DNA from: JAHDWY01 sp964632865
GTDB taxonomy: Bacteria; Hydrogenedentota; Hydrogenedentia; Hydrogenedentales; SLHB01
Length of the DNA stretch: 20,051 nucleotides
NCBI GenBank assembly: GCA_964632865.1
Contig: CAZWDH010000111.1
Coordinates: 1-20,051 of the forward strand
Direction of reading: 5' to 3'
Shown: positions 5,822-14,314 of the stretch, in pieces
How positions within the stretch are numbered: position 1 is the stretch's first letter
Layout of the letters: each line of letters begins with the position of its first letter
Notes under the pieces: generated by a model
Seen by the model: the letters and a program-made list of their open reading frames with translations, nothing else
Told to the model about the DNA's origin: nothing
Database searches by the model: none
Translations under genes and position numbers: made by a program

Positions 5822-8481
5822 TTCTTCTTCCGGCTCTTTTGGGGCGGTTTCTTGGGTAAGGCGATGCTGAACTCGGTGTATTCGCCGGGCTCAGTGTCCA
5901 CAATCAGTTCGCCCAAATGCTCCCGCACCACGATATCGTAGCAGATCGAGAGCCCCAAACCTGTCCCTTCACCCGAAGGCTTCGTGGTAAAGAAAGGATT
6001 GAAGATGCTGTCTTTGATTTCCTCGGGGATCCCGGGGCCGTTGTCGCGCACGCGGATCTCCGCGTGAGACCCCGCATCGCGCGTGCGGACCGTCAGTTGG
6101 GGCACGAAATCACCGTTCACGGCCAGCTTCTTCTGGTGTGCGGCGTAGCAACCGTTGTTCACGATGTTGAGAACGACACGGCTCAAGTCCTGGGGCACGA
6201 CCGGGATGGCGCCCAACCCCTCGTCGTATTGCAGGTCGAGGCGGATGTTGAAGGAGGCGTCCCGCGCGCGCAACCCGTGGTACGCCAGCTTCACGTACTC
6301 GTCGACCAGGGCATTGATGTCCGTGGGTTGCCGCTGCGATTCGGAGCGCGAGTGCTGGAGCATGCCCTTGACGATGCGGTCGGCCCGTTTTCCGTGATCG
6401 AGGATGCGGAGGGCGTTTTGCTCGATGTCCTGCAGGAGCGTCTCAATTCCCTGCGCGTTGGCGTCGTCCAGGCGGTTCCCTTGCGCATCGATGAGTGCCC
6501 GCAATTCGAGCGTCAGTTCCGCGGTAAGCTCGGCGAAGTTGTTCACGAAGTTCAGGGGATTCTTGATTTCATGGGCGATGCCCGCGGTCAGCACACCGAG
6601 CGACGCCATGCGTTCCTGGGTAATCAACTGGCGTTGCGTCTCGCGCAGCGTTTCCAGCGCGGTCTGCAACTCCGCGTTCTTCGCTTCCAACTCAGCCGTT
6701 CGCTGCGCGACCTGTTCCTCCAAGGTGCGGCTGTAGTCCTGGTGAAGCTTCTGCGCCCAGCGCCGCTCCGAGATGTCCGTGACGCTGCCCCGCACCAACT
6801 TCCGCCCCGTCGCGGGAAGGCGAACCAGCCGGACTTCGCATGGGAATTTTCGGCCCTCCTTGTCCTGGCACGTTATCTCGAATTTCATGGCACCGCCGCG
6901 CAGAGCCTGCTCGAGCCGTTCCTCCACCAGTTGCGGGACGGTTCGCCCCACCAGGTCGTCCGGCGCGGTAACGTGTTCCGGCCCGACCTGGAGGATTTCT
7001 TCCGCGTCGTAGCCGAACAGCTTCTGCGCGTTACGGTTGGCATCGATGAACAGGCGCGTCTCTGTGTCGATGACGACGATGGCTTCCGGTGCGTGCTCGA
7101 CCAGCGTCCGAAAACGTTCCTCGCTCTCCTGCAACGCCCGGCTCGCCTCTTTGCGCTTGGTGATGTCGCGGGCGAAGGCGCTGAAGGTATTGCTGTCGCC
7201 GATGCGCACGTGGGTCATGGAGAGTTCCAGCGGGAACGTATGGCCGTCGCGATGCAGGGCCGTCATCTCGACCCGGCGGTTCATCATGTGACTTTCACCG
7301 GTGGCGAGATACCGCTGCAACCCTCCGTCGTGGGCGTCGCGATACTCAGGCGGAATGATGACGGACGATAAGCGCTGGCCCAGCACTTTCTCGCGCCGCC
7401 AACCGAACATGGCCTCGGCCTGGGCGTTCCATCCGATGATCTGTCCTGCCGTGTTCATGGCGATATACGCGTCCATGGCGTTGTCAATGACCGCGCTGTT
7501 GCGGCGCTCACTTTCCTGGATGGCCCGCTCCCACCGCTTGCGCTCGGTCACGTCGCGGAAGCTGACCATGAATCCCGAGAGGCCGGTGTCGGGTGACAGA
7601 CGATTGCCCGAGGCCTCGAAGTACCGCCAGGTGCCTTCACGATGCCGGATGCGGCAGGTAATCACCGGGGCTGCCTCGTCCGACCGGGTCTGCCGCCGAA
7701 AGGCCCTGGCCAATTCGCGCTGGTCGTCCGGATGTATGAACTCCGCGCTGGGCTGGCCGGTAAGCTCTTCGGCGCGATGCCCGAGCACCTGCGAAACCGA
7801 AGGCGTCACATAGGTGATGAGGCCCGCCTCATCGACCAGGGCGATGAGATCTTGCGCGGTTTCGACCATGGACTGGAAGGCGTCCCGCATGCGGAGCGGT
7901 TCGCCGGCGGTCTTCGATCGCCGCTTCGCCGCAAGGGCAATCGTCGCGAGATTCGCAATGGACGAGGCGAAGTTTTCCTCGTCCGAGTACCATTCGCGCT
8001 TCGGCCCAACGTGCTCGTTGCACAAGACACCAATAACGTTCCGGCCATGGACAATGGGTACGTCGAGCATGGACGTGATCCCGTGGGCACCGAGGTAATC
8101 GGGGTGGAATTCGCGCGTGCGCGAGTCCGAGGCCGCGTCGTGCGCAACGATGCGGTGCTCGGTGCGCAAGGCCTCGAAATAGCGCGGGTACTGCGGTTGC
8201 TCCAATACCATGCCGGACGAGAACCGGTCCTTGCTCAGCTCATAAAGCGCGGAGCACTTTAGAGAACGCTCGTCCCGTGAGAACCGCCACACGCTGACGC
8301 GGTCGCATTCGAGCGTGCGCGAGGCCACCTCGACAATGGCGCGCAACGCGTCGTCCGCGTCCGACACCTCGGCGATCGTGATCTTCGACAACTGGACCAG
8401 CGCGTTATTCTGCGTCCGTTGCCGGCGTTCGACCGCCAAGGATTCCTGTGTCGCGGCCATATCGGTCTCGGGAGTATTCAA
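5818..8481 (-). CDS. GAF-PAS-PAS-PAS sensor histidine kinase
   Basis: This 887-residue soluble kinase has no membrane segment. Domains in order: GAF (about 28-185), PAS1 (200-320), PAS2 (323-445), PAS3 (452-575), a coiled coil (580-625), the HisKA dimerisation helix with AHEIKNP (phospho-acceptor H637), and the HATPase domain. The HATPase carries an N box (N772-N776), G1 DNGPGIP (813-819), F box NPFFTTKP and G2 GTGLGLS (839-845). It ends in a Lys-rich tail. The signal is cytoplasmic; the GAF/PAS ligand cannot be told. A TTG start is chosen because AAGGA lies 5 nt upstream; the ATG seven codons later has no SD. It heads the signalling operon and should phosphorylate the receiver and the receiver-PP2C protein that follow. 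A weak -10-like TAAAAT lies on the minus strand at 8554-8559. Confidence 0.93.
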   Translation of the reverse strand: MNTPETDMAATQESLAVERRQRTQNNALVQLSKITIAEVSDADDALRAIVEVASRTLECDRVSVWRFSRDERSLKCSALYELSKDRFSSGMVLEQPQYPRYFEALRTEHRIVAHDAASDSRTREFHPDYLGAHGITSMLDVPIVHGRNVIGVLCNEHVGPKREWYSDEENFASSIANLATIALAAKRRSKTAGEPLRMRDAFQSMVETAQDLIALVDEAGLITYVTPSVSQVLGHRAEELTGQPSAEFIHPDDQRELARAFRRQTRSDEAAPVITCRIRHREGTWRYFEASGNRLSPDTGLSGFMVSFRDVTERKRWERAIQESERRNSAVIDNAMDAYIAMNTAGQIIGWNAQAEAMFGWRREKVLGQRLSSVIIPPEYRDAHDGGLQRYLATGESHMMNRRVEMTALHRDGHTFPLELSMTHVRIGDSNTFSAFARDITKRKEASRALQESEERFRTLVEHAPEAIVVIDTETRLFIDANRNAQKLFGYDAEEILQVGPEHVTAPDDLVGRTVPQLVEERLEQALRGGAMKFEITCQDKEGRKFPCEVRLVRLPATGRKLVRGSVTDISERRWAQKLHQDYSRTLEEQVAQRTAELEAKNAELQTALETLRETQRQLITQERMASLGVLTAGIAHEIKNPLNFVNNFAELTAELTLELRALIDAQGNRLDDANAQGIETLLQDIEQNALRILDHGKRADRIVKGMLQHSRSESQRQPTDINALVDEYVKLAYHGLRARDASFNIRLDLQYDEGLGAIPVVPQDLSRVVLNIVNNGCYAAHQKKLAVNGDFVPQLTVRTRDAGSHAEIRVRDNGPGIPEEIKDSIFNPFFTTKPSGEGTGLGLSICYDIVVREHLGELIVDTEPGEYTEFSIALPKKPPQKSRKKK

Positions 8482-8628
8482 GTGCGTCCTTGCCTCGCGT
8501 TCGTGGAATGGAATAGAGATCCGGCCGCGCCCCGTAGGGCACGGTCACCCCGCATTTTACCTCAAGGGATGCCGCTTTGCCGAACCGGTGAGTTTGAAAA
8601 GGAACAAGCCTACTGTTAGCCTTGAATC

Positions 8629-8895
8629 ATGGACGGACGAGTTACGCACGGCCGGGAAGCGGAATCAATGGAAGCTAAGGCGCGTTGGTTCCAGTCTCTC
8701 ACCATGGAAGAACGCATGGATCTTCTTTGCGAATTCACCGACCTGGTGCTCGCCGTCAACCCATCGCTCCAGGAGCAAAAACGTGCTCAACCGGTTCCAG
8801 GACGTATTCAGGTCCTTTCAGCGCCATGGCGTGAAATGCGTCGTGATTGGCGGTGTCGCGGCCATTCTCCATGGGGTACCTCGCGCAACCTTTGA
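8629..8895 (+). CDS. Small protein of unknown family upstream of the nucleotidyltransferase remnant
   Basis: This is up to 88 residues, with the internal ATG at 8668-8670 as another start. The segment ARWFQSLTMEERMDLLCEFTD looks like real helical protein, and NPSLQEQKRAQPVPGRIQVL continues it. The last 25 or so residues, rich in Arg and Trp, overlap the next reading frame and look like shadow coding. The gene precedes a nucleotidyltransferase-like fragment in the +1 frame, the order expected of a two-gene antitoxin/toxin-like pair, but I cannot name the family. TTGAAA at 8594-8599 with a poor TAGCCT 17 nt later is the only promoter-like signal, and no clear SD is present. It may be decayed together with its partner. 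Confidence 0.45.
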   Translation: MDGRVTHGREAESMEAKARWFQSLTMEERMDLLCEFTDLVLAVNPSLQEQKRAQPVPGRIQVLSAPWREMRRDWRCRGHSPWGTSRNL

Positions 8896-8899
8896 TCTG
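8783..8899 (+). pseudogene. Truncated AbiEii/DUF6036-like nucleotidyltransferase (5' remnant)
   Basis: A GTG start with a good AGGAG 7 nt upstream opens V-L-N-R-F-Q-D-V-F-R-S-F-Q-R-H-G-V-K, followed by VVIGGVAAILHGVPRATFDL. This is the N-terminal helix and first strand of stand-alone nucleotidyltransferases of the AbiEii/MNT/DUF6036 type, whose G-G-x-A...H-G...R-x-T-x-D-x-D motif holds the catalytic Asp pair. Similarity stops after F-D-L: the expected second Asp is replaced by N-Q and the rest of the enzyme is missing. The frame then stays open without a stop into the lipoprotein gene, so a fused 229-residue product is possible on paper. The enzyme is almost certainly inactive. The DNA change at about 8900 looks like a deletion or recombination junction. 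Confidence 0.6.
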
Positions 8900-8938
8900 A
8901 ACCAGTTTACGCCGCACCTCCGTTTTGGTGCGAATCCA

Positions 8939-9472
8939 ATGAGCAGATACGCCGGAATAAACCTTGCCGCAGACTGGCTTGTCCTAGGACTGGTGGCCAT
9001 AGTTGTCCTTGCCCATGGTTGTACCTCTACACAGCCAAAATTCCATGACAATGCCGCCCAGGCTAGCGCCACGGCTGACGAGTGGCTTTGTAAATCACCC
9101 CCGAATGATTTCATCCGTAAGAACGATGGCCGGATCTCCAAAGACGACTTCTGTGAGGTTGTCGCGTCATTTGTGGACGCCGCCGTGGAAGTATATCTTG
9201 CCGACACAGACTACTTGGAAATTGATGAGTCCCAAGTGGCGGGGTTTACCGGAGGTCACTTTTCAACCGAGCCGGGCAAGCGCTCGTATCTAGTCCGAGC
9301 CGCTTTCGTGCACGGGATGACCGGGGGTTACCGATTGATTCGGGTCGGGAATTCGCTTGTAGTGCTCCATGAGTCTCTAGGGCCTAATCGGGACTATACA
9401 AAATCGGCGCTGGTCGTCAATCTGGATTTCGAGTTGGAATCGGTGATGCCAGTAGCTAAGACCGTGGAGTGA
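8939..9472 (+). CDS. Small lipoprotein of unknown function
   Basis: This 177-residue protein starts M-S-R-Y-A-G-I-N and has a hydrophobic helix (about 11-27) ending L-A-H-G-C, a usable lipobox that would place a lipidated Cys at about residue 28, followed by T-S-T-Q. The mature part has no domain I recognise. It alternates helix (DDFCEVVASFVDAAVEVYLA) and beta-like stretches (YRLIRVGNSLVVLHESLG), suggesting a compact mixed fold on the periplasmic face of a membrane. The ATG has no convincing SD, and the reading frame is open upstream into the nucleotidyltransferase remnant, so the start is uncertain. Its base composition looks less GC-rich than the neighbouring GTPases, which fits an acquired or relocated segment. 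Confidence 0.6.
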   Translation: MSRYAGINLAADWLVLGLVAIVVLAHGCTSTQPKFHDNAAQASATADEWLCKSPPNDFIRKNDGRISKDDFCEVVASFVDAAVEVYLADTDYLEIDESQVAGFTGGHFSTEPGKRSYLVRAAFVHGMTGGYRLIRVGNSLVVLHESLGPNRDYTKSALVVNLDFELESVMPVAKTVE

Positions 9473-9540
9473 CGCTGTTCGGCCAACTTCCTCGGTATTG
9501 TCTCAACGTGTACCAGGCTCACAGCCTTTGACGGTTCCAC

Positions 9541-9602
9541 TTTCTTTCCTGATTGCATCCGCGCCATCCGCGGACACCCAATCTTTGATCTTTGCCCCGG
9601 TA
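9541..9602. repeat. Short tandem-repeat-rich spacer, possible dispersed-repeat remnant
   Basis: CATCCGCG occurs twice (9556-9563 and 9565-9572) and ATCTTTG twice back to back (9581-9594). The overall string resembles the ATCTGTGTCCATCTGTGG / ATCTTTGATCTTTGC type of dispersed non-coding repeat that I recall from several environmental bacterial genomes. Only this one copy is visible, so family membership is a guess. It lies in the 189-nt gap before the GTPase pair. Confidence 0.3.
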
Positions 9603-9661
9603 TGCAGTAGCGTGAACGGCGGCGTGCTTGGCGCGTGGCTAAAGTAAGGCGGTACTTGGGT

Positions 9662-11428
9662 ATGGACGAAACGTTGGGACAATCGTTGGCGGGGTTTGAC
9701 GCGGCGTTGCGGCGTCTGCGCGCGGCCCTGGCCACGGACCCGGCGGTGCGGAAGACCGTGTTCGCGGATGCGGATGAGTGGATCAACCTGTTGTCCTACA
9801 AACTCGTGCCGCACCTGGCGGGTGAGGGTTGTCTCGTGGCGGCCGTCACCGGGGGCACGAACACGGGCAAGTCGACGGTATTCAATCTGCTGGTCGGTGA
9901 AGCGGTCAGCCCCATGACCGCGACCGCGGCGGCCACGCGGCGTCCCGTGCTGGCGGCGCATCCCGAACGCGCGGCGCAATGCCTCGAAGGCAAACTCGTG
10001 CCGGAGTTTCAGCCCTTCCCCCTGGAAGACCCGGAGTCCGCTGTGGCGCGCGACACGCCGGAGGACGCGTTGTACGTCGTCGAGTCGGACCGCTTGCCGG
10101 AGCGCCTCGCCCTGCTCGACACGCCCGACGTGGATTCCATCGAACACGAACATTGGACCGTGGCGGATAACATCCGCGCGGCGGGCGACGTGCTGGTCGC
10201 AGTGCTTACGGGCGAGAAGTACAAGGACGACCGCGTGGTCGAATACTTCCGGCAAGCGGCCGCTTCGGGCCGCGTCGTGGTGCCGGTGATGAACAAGGCG
10301 AACCCGGAAGACGACTTCGCCATCGCGCGCAGGCAACTCGACGATTTTCGCGCGAACGTCGAATGCGAAGGCCCCGCCTTTGTGCTGCCGCACGACTTCT
10401 CCGTCGGCAAGCAACTGGACCGGCCCATCCTGTCTCTGGACGGAGACGAACGGCTTGACGAGTACCTGTTGTCGCTGGACGTGCCCGCCATCAAGGAACG
10501 GGTCTACCGCTCCACGGTCGATCACTTTGCGTCCCGCGCGGAGCGGTTTCTCGACCACGCGGATTCCGTGGCCGACGTGCTGCGTTCGGTTGCGAACGAA
10601 ATGGAGGCCCGCGCGAAGACCTACGCCCAACGCTACGATCCCGCGCCGGGGTCCGAAATCGGCGGGTTGTTTCACGAGTACGTGCAATCGCGCCGGGGCG
10701 CGCTGTTCCGCTGGATCGGCGATTCCAGCAAGGTCGTCGTGCGGGGCGCATCGGCGGTTGGCCGGGGCATCCAGAATGCCTTTCGCCGCCGCGCCGTGCT
10801 GGAAGCACCGCCCCCGAAGCAGACGGACAAGGATGTCCGCGAAGCCCATGCCCGCGCCATCGAACGCATCGCGCACGACCTCGCGGCGGACTACATCGAA
10901 ACCGCGCGCAACCTGCGGGAACCCGCGGGGCACCTGGTCGAGGAACCCCTCGACGCGTTGGATGTCGATGCGGCTGTCGCAAAGGTCGTGTCCCAGACGC
11001 TTCACTCGGAGAGCATTTCGGAAGAGTTCAAGAAGCACGCGTACAAAATGCTCGATGCGTGGTGGGACGATCACAAGGGCCGTCGCCGCGTGCTGGAAGC
11101 GCTGGACGGCATACTCGCGGTTACGCCGGCAGCGATTGCCGTGCCCATCTCATTGCACACGGGCGGCCTCGGCGTCGCGGAGACGGTCGTGGTGGCGGGA
11201 CCCATCGTTGAACAGTTCGTGGCGCGCGTGATCGAGTACCAATTCGGTGACGCGCTCTTCGATTTCCTGTCGCCGTGGCGCGAAGAACAGCAGCAGGCGC
11301 TCGCGGCGGCCTTATCGGACCACGTGGCCGGGCCCGCGTTACAGCCCTTGCGCGCGGCGTTGGCCCCCCTCGAAGGCGAGATCATGACGGAACTACGGAG
11401 GTGGCTGGAATCGTGTCGAACAGCCTGA
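9662..11428 (+). CDS. Dynamin-like/Era-like GTPase, first of a tandem pair
   Basis: From the ATG chosen here the protein has 588 residues. The GTPase domain shows G1 GGTNTGKST (about 64-72), a Thr-rich switch I region (TATAAATRRP), G3 DTPD (153-156) and G4 NKAN (211-214). A long helical region follows, with a basic segment (GIQNAFRRR) and a moderately hydrophobic stretch at about 482-521 (ILAVTPAAIAVPIS...VAGPIV) that could insert in or lie on a membrane. This layout, a GTPase head on a long helical stalk with a hydrophobic patch, resembles bacterial dynamin-like proteins, which come in pairs and remodel membranes; an Era/YfjP-like GTPase is the alternative. The GTG at 9635 and TTG at 9656 are other starts, and none has a strong SD. 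Its stop overlaps the next gene by 16 nt. Confidence 0.82.
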   Translation: MDETLGQSLAGFDAALRRLRAALATDPAVRKTVFADADEWINLLSYKLVPHLAGEGCLVAAVTGGTNTGKSTVFNLLVGEAVSPMTATAAATRRPVLAAHPERAAQCLEGKLVPEFQPFPLEDPESAVARDTPEDALYVVESDRLPERLALLDTPDVDSIEHEHWTVADNIRAAGDVLVAVLTGEKYKDDRVVEYFRQAAASGRVVVPVMNKANPEDDFAIARRQLDDFRANVECEGPAFVLPHDFSVGKQLDRPILSLDGDERLDEYLLSLDVPAIKERVYRSTVDHFASRAERFLDHADSVADVLRSVANEMEARAKTYAQRYDPAPGSEIGGLFHEYVQSRRGALFRWIGDSSKVVVRGASAVGRGIQNAFRRRAVLEAPPPKQTDKDVREAHARAIERIAHDLAADYIETARNLREPAGHLVEEPLDALDVDAAVAKVVSQTLHSESISEEFKKHAYKMLDAWWDDHKGRRRVLEALDGILAVTPAAIAVPISLHTGGLGVAETVVVAGPIVEQFVARVIEYQFGDALFDFLSPWREEQQQALAAALSDHVAGPALQPLRAALAPLEGEIMTELRRWLESCRTA

Positions 11429-13071
11429 GCACCATACTCGCGCGCCTCGACGAATTGGCCGCGTACGAGGGGCCCTGGCGGCCCTTGCGCGACGAGACGC
11501 CCCTGCTGCGCACGCGGCTCAACGAACTGCGCGAACGCGAAACACGGCTCGACGGTTTGCTGGTCGTTGCACTCGTCGGCGGATCCGGCGTCGGCAAGTC
11601 GACTTTCCTCAACGCCCTTGCCGGCGATCAGCTCGCCGCGACGTCGGAGTACCGTCCCTGCACCTCAGTACCCACGGTCTACCAGCCGCCGGGTGCGGCC
11701 TTCGGGCCCGAGGCATGGAACCGCATCTACGGTTCCGCGCTGGAGAACCTGATCATCCTCGACACGCCCGATTCCGACACCATTGTGCGCGAGCACCGCG
11801 ACATGGTGATTGCCGCGTTGTCGCAGTGCGATCTGATCATGCTCTGCGGCAGCCCCGACAAGTATCTCGACGAAGCGACGTGGTCGCTGCTGCGTCCGTT
11901 GAAGGACGAACGCACGCTGGTCTGTGTCGAAACCAAGGCGGATCTCGGCTCCGAAAGCGTGCGGGAACACTGGCTCGAACGACTGAAGGAACAGGGTTTC
12001 GCCATTACCGATTACTTCCGCGTGAGCCCGCGCCGCACGCTCGATCGCAAACTCACGAGCCGCGCCCCCGGCGAGGGCGAATTCGATTTCCCGCGGCTGG
12101 AACAGTTTCTGCTCCACGAACTCTCCGCGGAGCAGGTGCGCCGCATCAAGCGCTCGAACGCGTACGGTCTCCTCGCGAAAACGTTGACGACCTTGCTCGA
12201 ACGCGTTGGTAGCCGAGCTTCGGATCTGGAAACGCTCCAGGAAGCGGTCGCGACCTGTGACAAGGAAACCGCGAAGGAAACCTGCACGATCATCGGCCGC
12301 CGAATTTTCACGGAACCGCACCTCTGGAACTTCGCCTTAGGGAAGGAAGTCAGCCTGCGCGCGAAAGGGATCGTGGGCACGCTGTACCGTGTGCTGGAAG
12401 CGCTACGCACCTTACCCGCGCGCATGTCAGGGTGGTTGCGATGGACGCCGTACGGTGGCGCGGGGCGGCAGGCTGCCACGTTGCTGACCGAACAGAATCT
12501 GCTCTCGGAAGACATCGACATCGCGACGCCGGACGTGCGCGACTGCTACGACCAGCACCACAGCGAGTTGGCGGTGAAGTTTGCCCGGGCGGGATTCGAT
12601 CACTTGAGCGCGGACACGGGCTTCGAGGCGTTCGCGGAAAGCGTACAGAAGCGCCTCGCCACGGTGCTGCGTGGGACGGCCCGCGACCGCGTCGTCGCGC
12701 GCGCCCGGTTGCTTACGAGTTGGCCCTTGACGCTGCTCGTCGACGCGCTGCCCATCGCATTCATTGGATACGCCGGCTACCGGATCGTGAGCCTCTACTT
12801 CGAGGGCATCACCCTCAACGGCGACTACTTTCTACACTCCGCAGCGGTCCTCGGCATGCTGCTCGCGAGCGAACTGCTCGTCTTGTCCGTCGTCGCGCGG
12901 TTTCTCGCTTGGTCGGCGCGATCCCGGGCCACGCGCGATTTGCGCACCGCGTTGCTCGCCGGTGGGATAGCCTACGGACCTGAACGCGCCGCGCTCGCGA
13001 ATGCGTTGGAAGCGGCGCACAAGGTCGAAGCGCTGCATCGTGAACTCGCATCGGGCGGCGTGGAGTCGTAG
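11413..13071 (+). CDS. Membrane-anchored dynamin-like/Era-like GTPase, second of a tandem pair
   Basis: The GTG start has GGAGG 11 nt upstream inside the preceding gene; GTG at 11401 would overlap that SD. The 552-residue protein has G1 GGSGVGKST (56-64), PCTSVPT as the likely G2 (Thr 84 or 87), G3 DTPD (117-120) and T-K-A-D (174-177) in place of the usual N-K-x-D. A helical middle region follows. Near the C-terminus two membrane helices (about 438-460 and 474-500) form a hairpin, then a short helical tail. Only the second partner has clear transmembrane helices, so the first may be recruited to it, a common scheme for paired bacterial dynamins such as DynA/DynB or IniA/IniC. The 16-nt overlap implies coupled synthesis. 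Cargo or membrane target is unknown. Confidence 0.83.
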   Translation: MSNSLSTILARLDELAAYEGPWRPLRDETPLLRTRLNELRERETRLDGLLVVALVGGSGVGKSTFLNALAGDQLAATSEYRPCTSVPTVYQPPGAAFGPEAWNRIYGSALENLIILDTPDSDTIVREHRDMVIAALSQCDLIMLCGSPDKYLDEATWSLLRPLKDERTLVCVETKADLGSESVREHWLERLKEQGFAITDYFRVSPRRTLDRKLTSRAPGEGEFDFPRLEQFLLHELSAEQVRRIKRSNAYGLLAKTLTTLLERVGSRASDLETLQEAVATCDKETAKETCTIIGRRIFTEPHLWNFALGKEVSLRAKGIVGTLYRVLEALRTLPARMSGWLRWTPYGGAGRQAATLLTEQNLLSEDIDIATPDVRDCYDQHHSELAVKFARAGFDHLSADTGFEAFAESVQKRLATVLRGTARDRVVARARLLTSWPLTLLVDALPIAFIGYAGYRIVSLYFEGITLNGDYFLHSAAVLGMLLASELLVLSVVARFLAWSARSRATRDLRTALLAGGIAYGPERAALANALEAAHKVEALHRELASGGVES

Positions 13072-13081
13072 CGTCGCGCAA

Positions 13082-14314
13082 CTACTCGTGCAACGCGACC
13101 AAGGTGGCGCGGGTTGGGTATTCAGGCGTGCCGCTGGTCGCACAATAGAGCGTGCCGTCCCCCCCGATGCTCAAGCTATCCGTGAAACTGCCGCCCGGTC
13201 CGGCCACGTTCCTGGCCCAGCGGGTTGCGCCGCTCAACCGGTCAAGCGCGTACACCGCACCGCTCCCGTGCGCGCCGATGTATACGGTAGACGGCGTTAC
13301 AAGCGGGCTCGTCAACATAGTCGCGCCGGGGATCGTGCGCGTCCACGAGGGTTCCGCATCGGCCGCGCGCAATGCGATCAACCGGGCGTCGGGACCGCCG
13401 GTAGCGACGTACAGGATCGATCCCGCCAGCGCCATGAGGCGGGGCGCGTCGCCCGGGCGTTCGGTATCGAATCGCCAGACGACTTCGGGTCGAGTACCAA
13501 CATCCCGCAGCGCAAACACTTCTCCAGACCGGTCGTCTTGCTGATAGATGACCCCTCGTTCGTCCACCAGCGGGGAACACCATCCCGCTTGCAAGGTGGG
13601 CGTGGTAAAGGTCCATTTGACGGCGCCGGTCGATACACGTATCGCAAACAACGCGTGCACATCCGCTTCCCGTCCGCAATAGACCGATTGGCCATCAGGG
13701 GACAGAGCCGGTGACGAGCCGCTGCCGCCGCCGGGCGCATAGTGCCAGAGGGTCTCGCCGTTGTCGCTACGCAACCGGTAGATGCCGTTGGTGAGCTTTC
13801 CCGCGAGGATGACGCCGCCAAAGGGGTCGAACACTGGCGACGAAATGAAGGGTCCACCGGTGGCCGCGCGGTCGGCCGTCCAGCGCAGGTCTCCGGTATC
13901 CGCGTCGACAGCGCGCAGGGCCGCGTCTCGGAACCCGAGCACCAGCGTACTTCCGCGAATGGCGGGTGTGCTGAGGCCGCCCCGGAGAATCGTTGTCCCC
14001 GCGTCGGTCTGCCAGCGCAAGGCGCCGTCGCGCGTATACGAAAAGAGAATGGGTCCGCACGCGCCATCAACCGTGTAGCCCGCCGACACATACAAGTTTC
14101 CCTCGTCGTCCACAACCGGCGTCGTAGAAAAATGCGAGCCAGGAACATCGAGAGACACTTGCCATGCACCGTCCGGCGCTTCCAGCGGGCCTTCGACGGG
14201 GACATGATTGGTGCGTTGCGCGTTTGCACCGAGCATGGGGTAGGGAGACTGCGCCCACGAAGCGAGAGCGGCTGAGGCAATGACAACGAATACCGCGCCT
14301 GGGCGGTCGATCAC
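13082..14314 (-). CDS. Exported PQQ-like beta-propeller protein
   Basis: This 410-residue protein has a signal peptide (about 1-22, AALASWA-Q). The body is a repeat of short blades marked by a small sidechain, then x-x-x-W: G-A-L-R-W, G-D-L-R-W, G-E-T-L-W, G-A-V-K-W, E-V-V-W, E-P-S-W and G-A-T-R-W, with phrases such as DDEGNLYVSAGY and DGTLYCAT between them. Seven such motifs indicate a 7- or 8-bladed propeller of the PQQ-like/BamB superfamily. Catalytic residues of true quinoprotein dehydrogenases are not seen, so binding or scaffolding is more likely than oxidation. The GTG chosen overlaps the transporter's TGA as GTGA, with GGTGG 5 nt upstream; a GTG nine bases earlier (14321-14323) is the alternative. 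It converges on the GTPase gene with a 10-nt gap. Confidence 0.85.
   Translation of the reverse strand: MIDRPGAVFVVIASAALASWAQSPYPMLGANAQRTNHVPVEGPLEAPDGAWQVSLDVPGSHFSTTPVVDDEGNLYVSAGYTVDGACGPILFSYTRDGALRWQTDAGTTILRGGLSTPAIRGSTLVLGFRDAALRAVDADTGDLRWTADRAATGGPFISSPVFDPFGGVILAGKLTNGIYRLRSDNGETLWHYAPGGGSGSSPALSPDGQSVYCGREADVHALFAIRVSTGAVKWTFTTPTLQAGWCSPLVDERGVIYQQDDRSGEVFALRDVGTRPEVVWRFDTERPGDAPRLMALAGSILYVATGGPDARLIALRAADAEPSWTRTIPGATMLTSPLVTPSTVYIGAHGSGAVYALDRLSGATRWARNVAGPGGSFTDSLSIGGDGTLYCATSGTPEYPTRATLVALHE

Noticed and set aside
5917..7371. Long plus-strand open frame of 484 codons
   Set aside because: It lies entirely antisense to the histidine kinase, whose domain motifs are unmistakable; long antisense frames are expected in GC-rich codon usage and its translation resembles no family.
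8554..8599. Promoters for the histidine kinase (TAAAAT, minus) and for the small plus-strand gene (TTGAAA)
   Set aside because: Each has only one good hexamer; the matching second element is poor, so I did not list them as features.
8315..8782. Upstream extension of the nucleotidyltransferase/lipoprotein frame
   Set aside because: It begins antisense inside the histidine kinase; a GTG with strong AGGAG at 8783 is the sensible start.
9503..11074. Minus-strand open frame of 523 codons
   Set aside because: It is antisense to the first GTPase, which has intact P-loop, DTPD and NKxx motifs; the antisense product is His/Arg/Val-rich without domain character.
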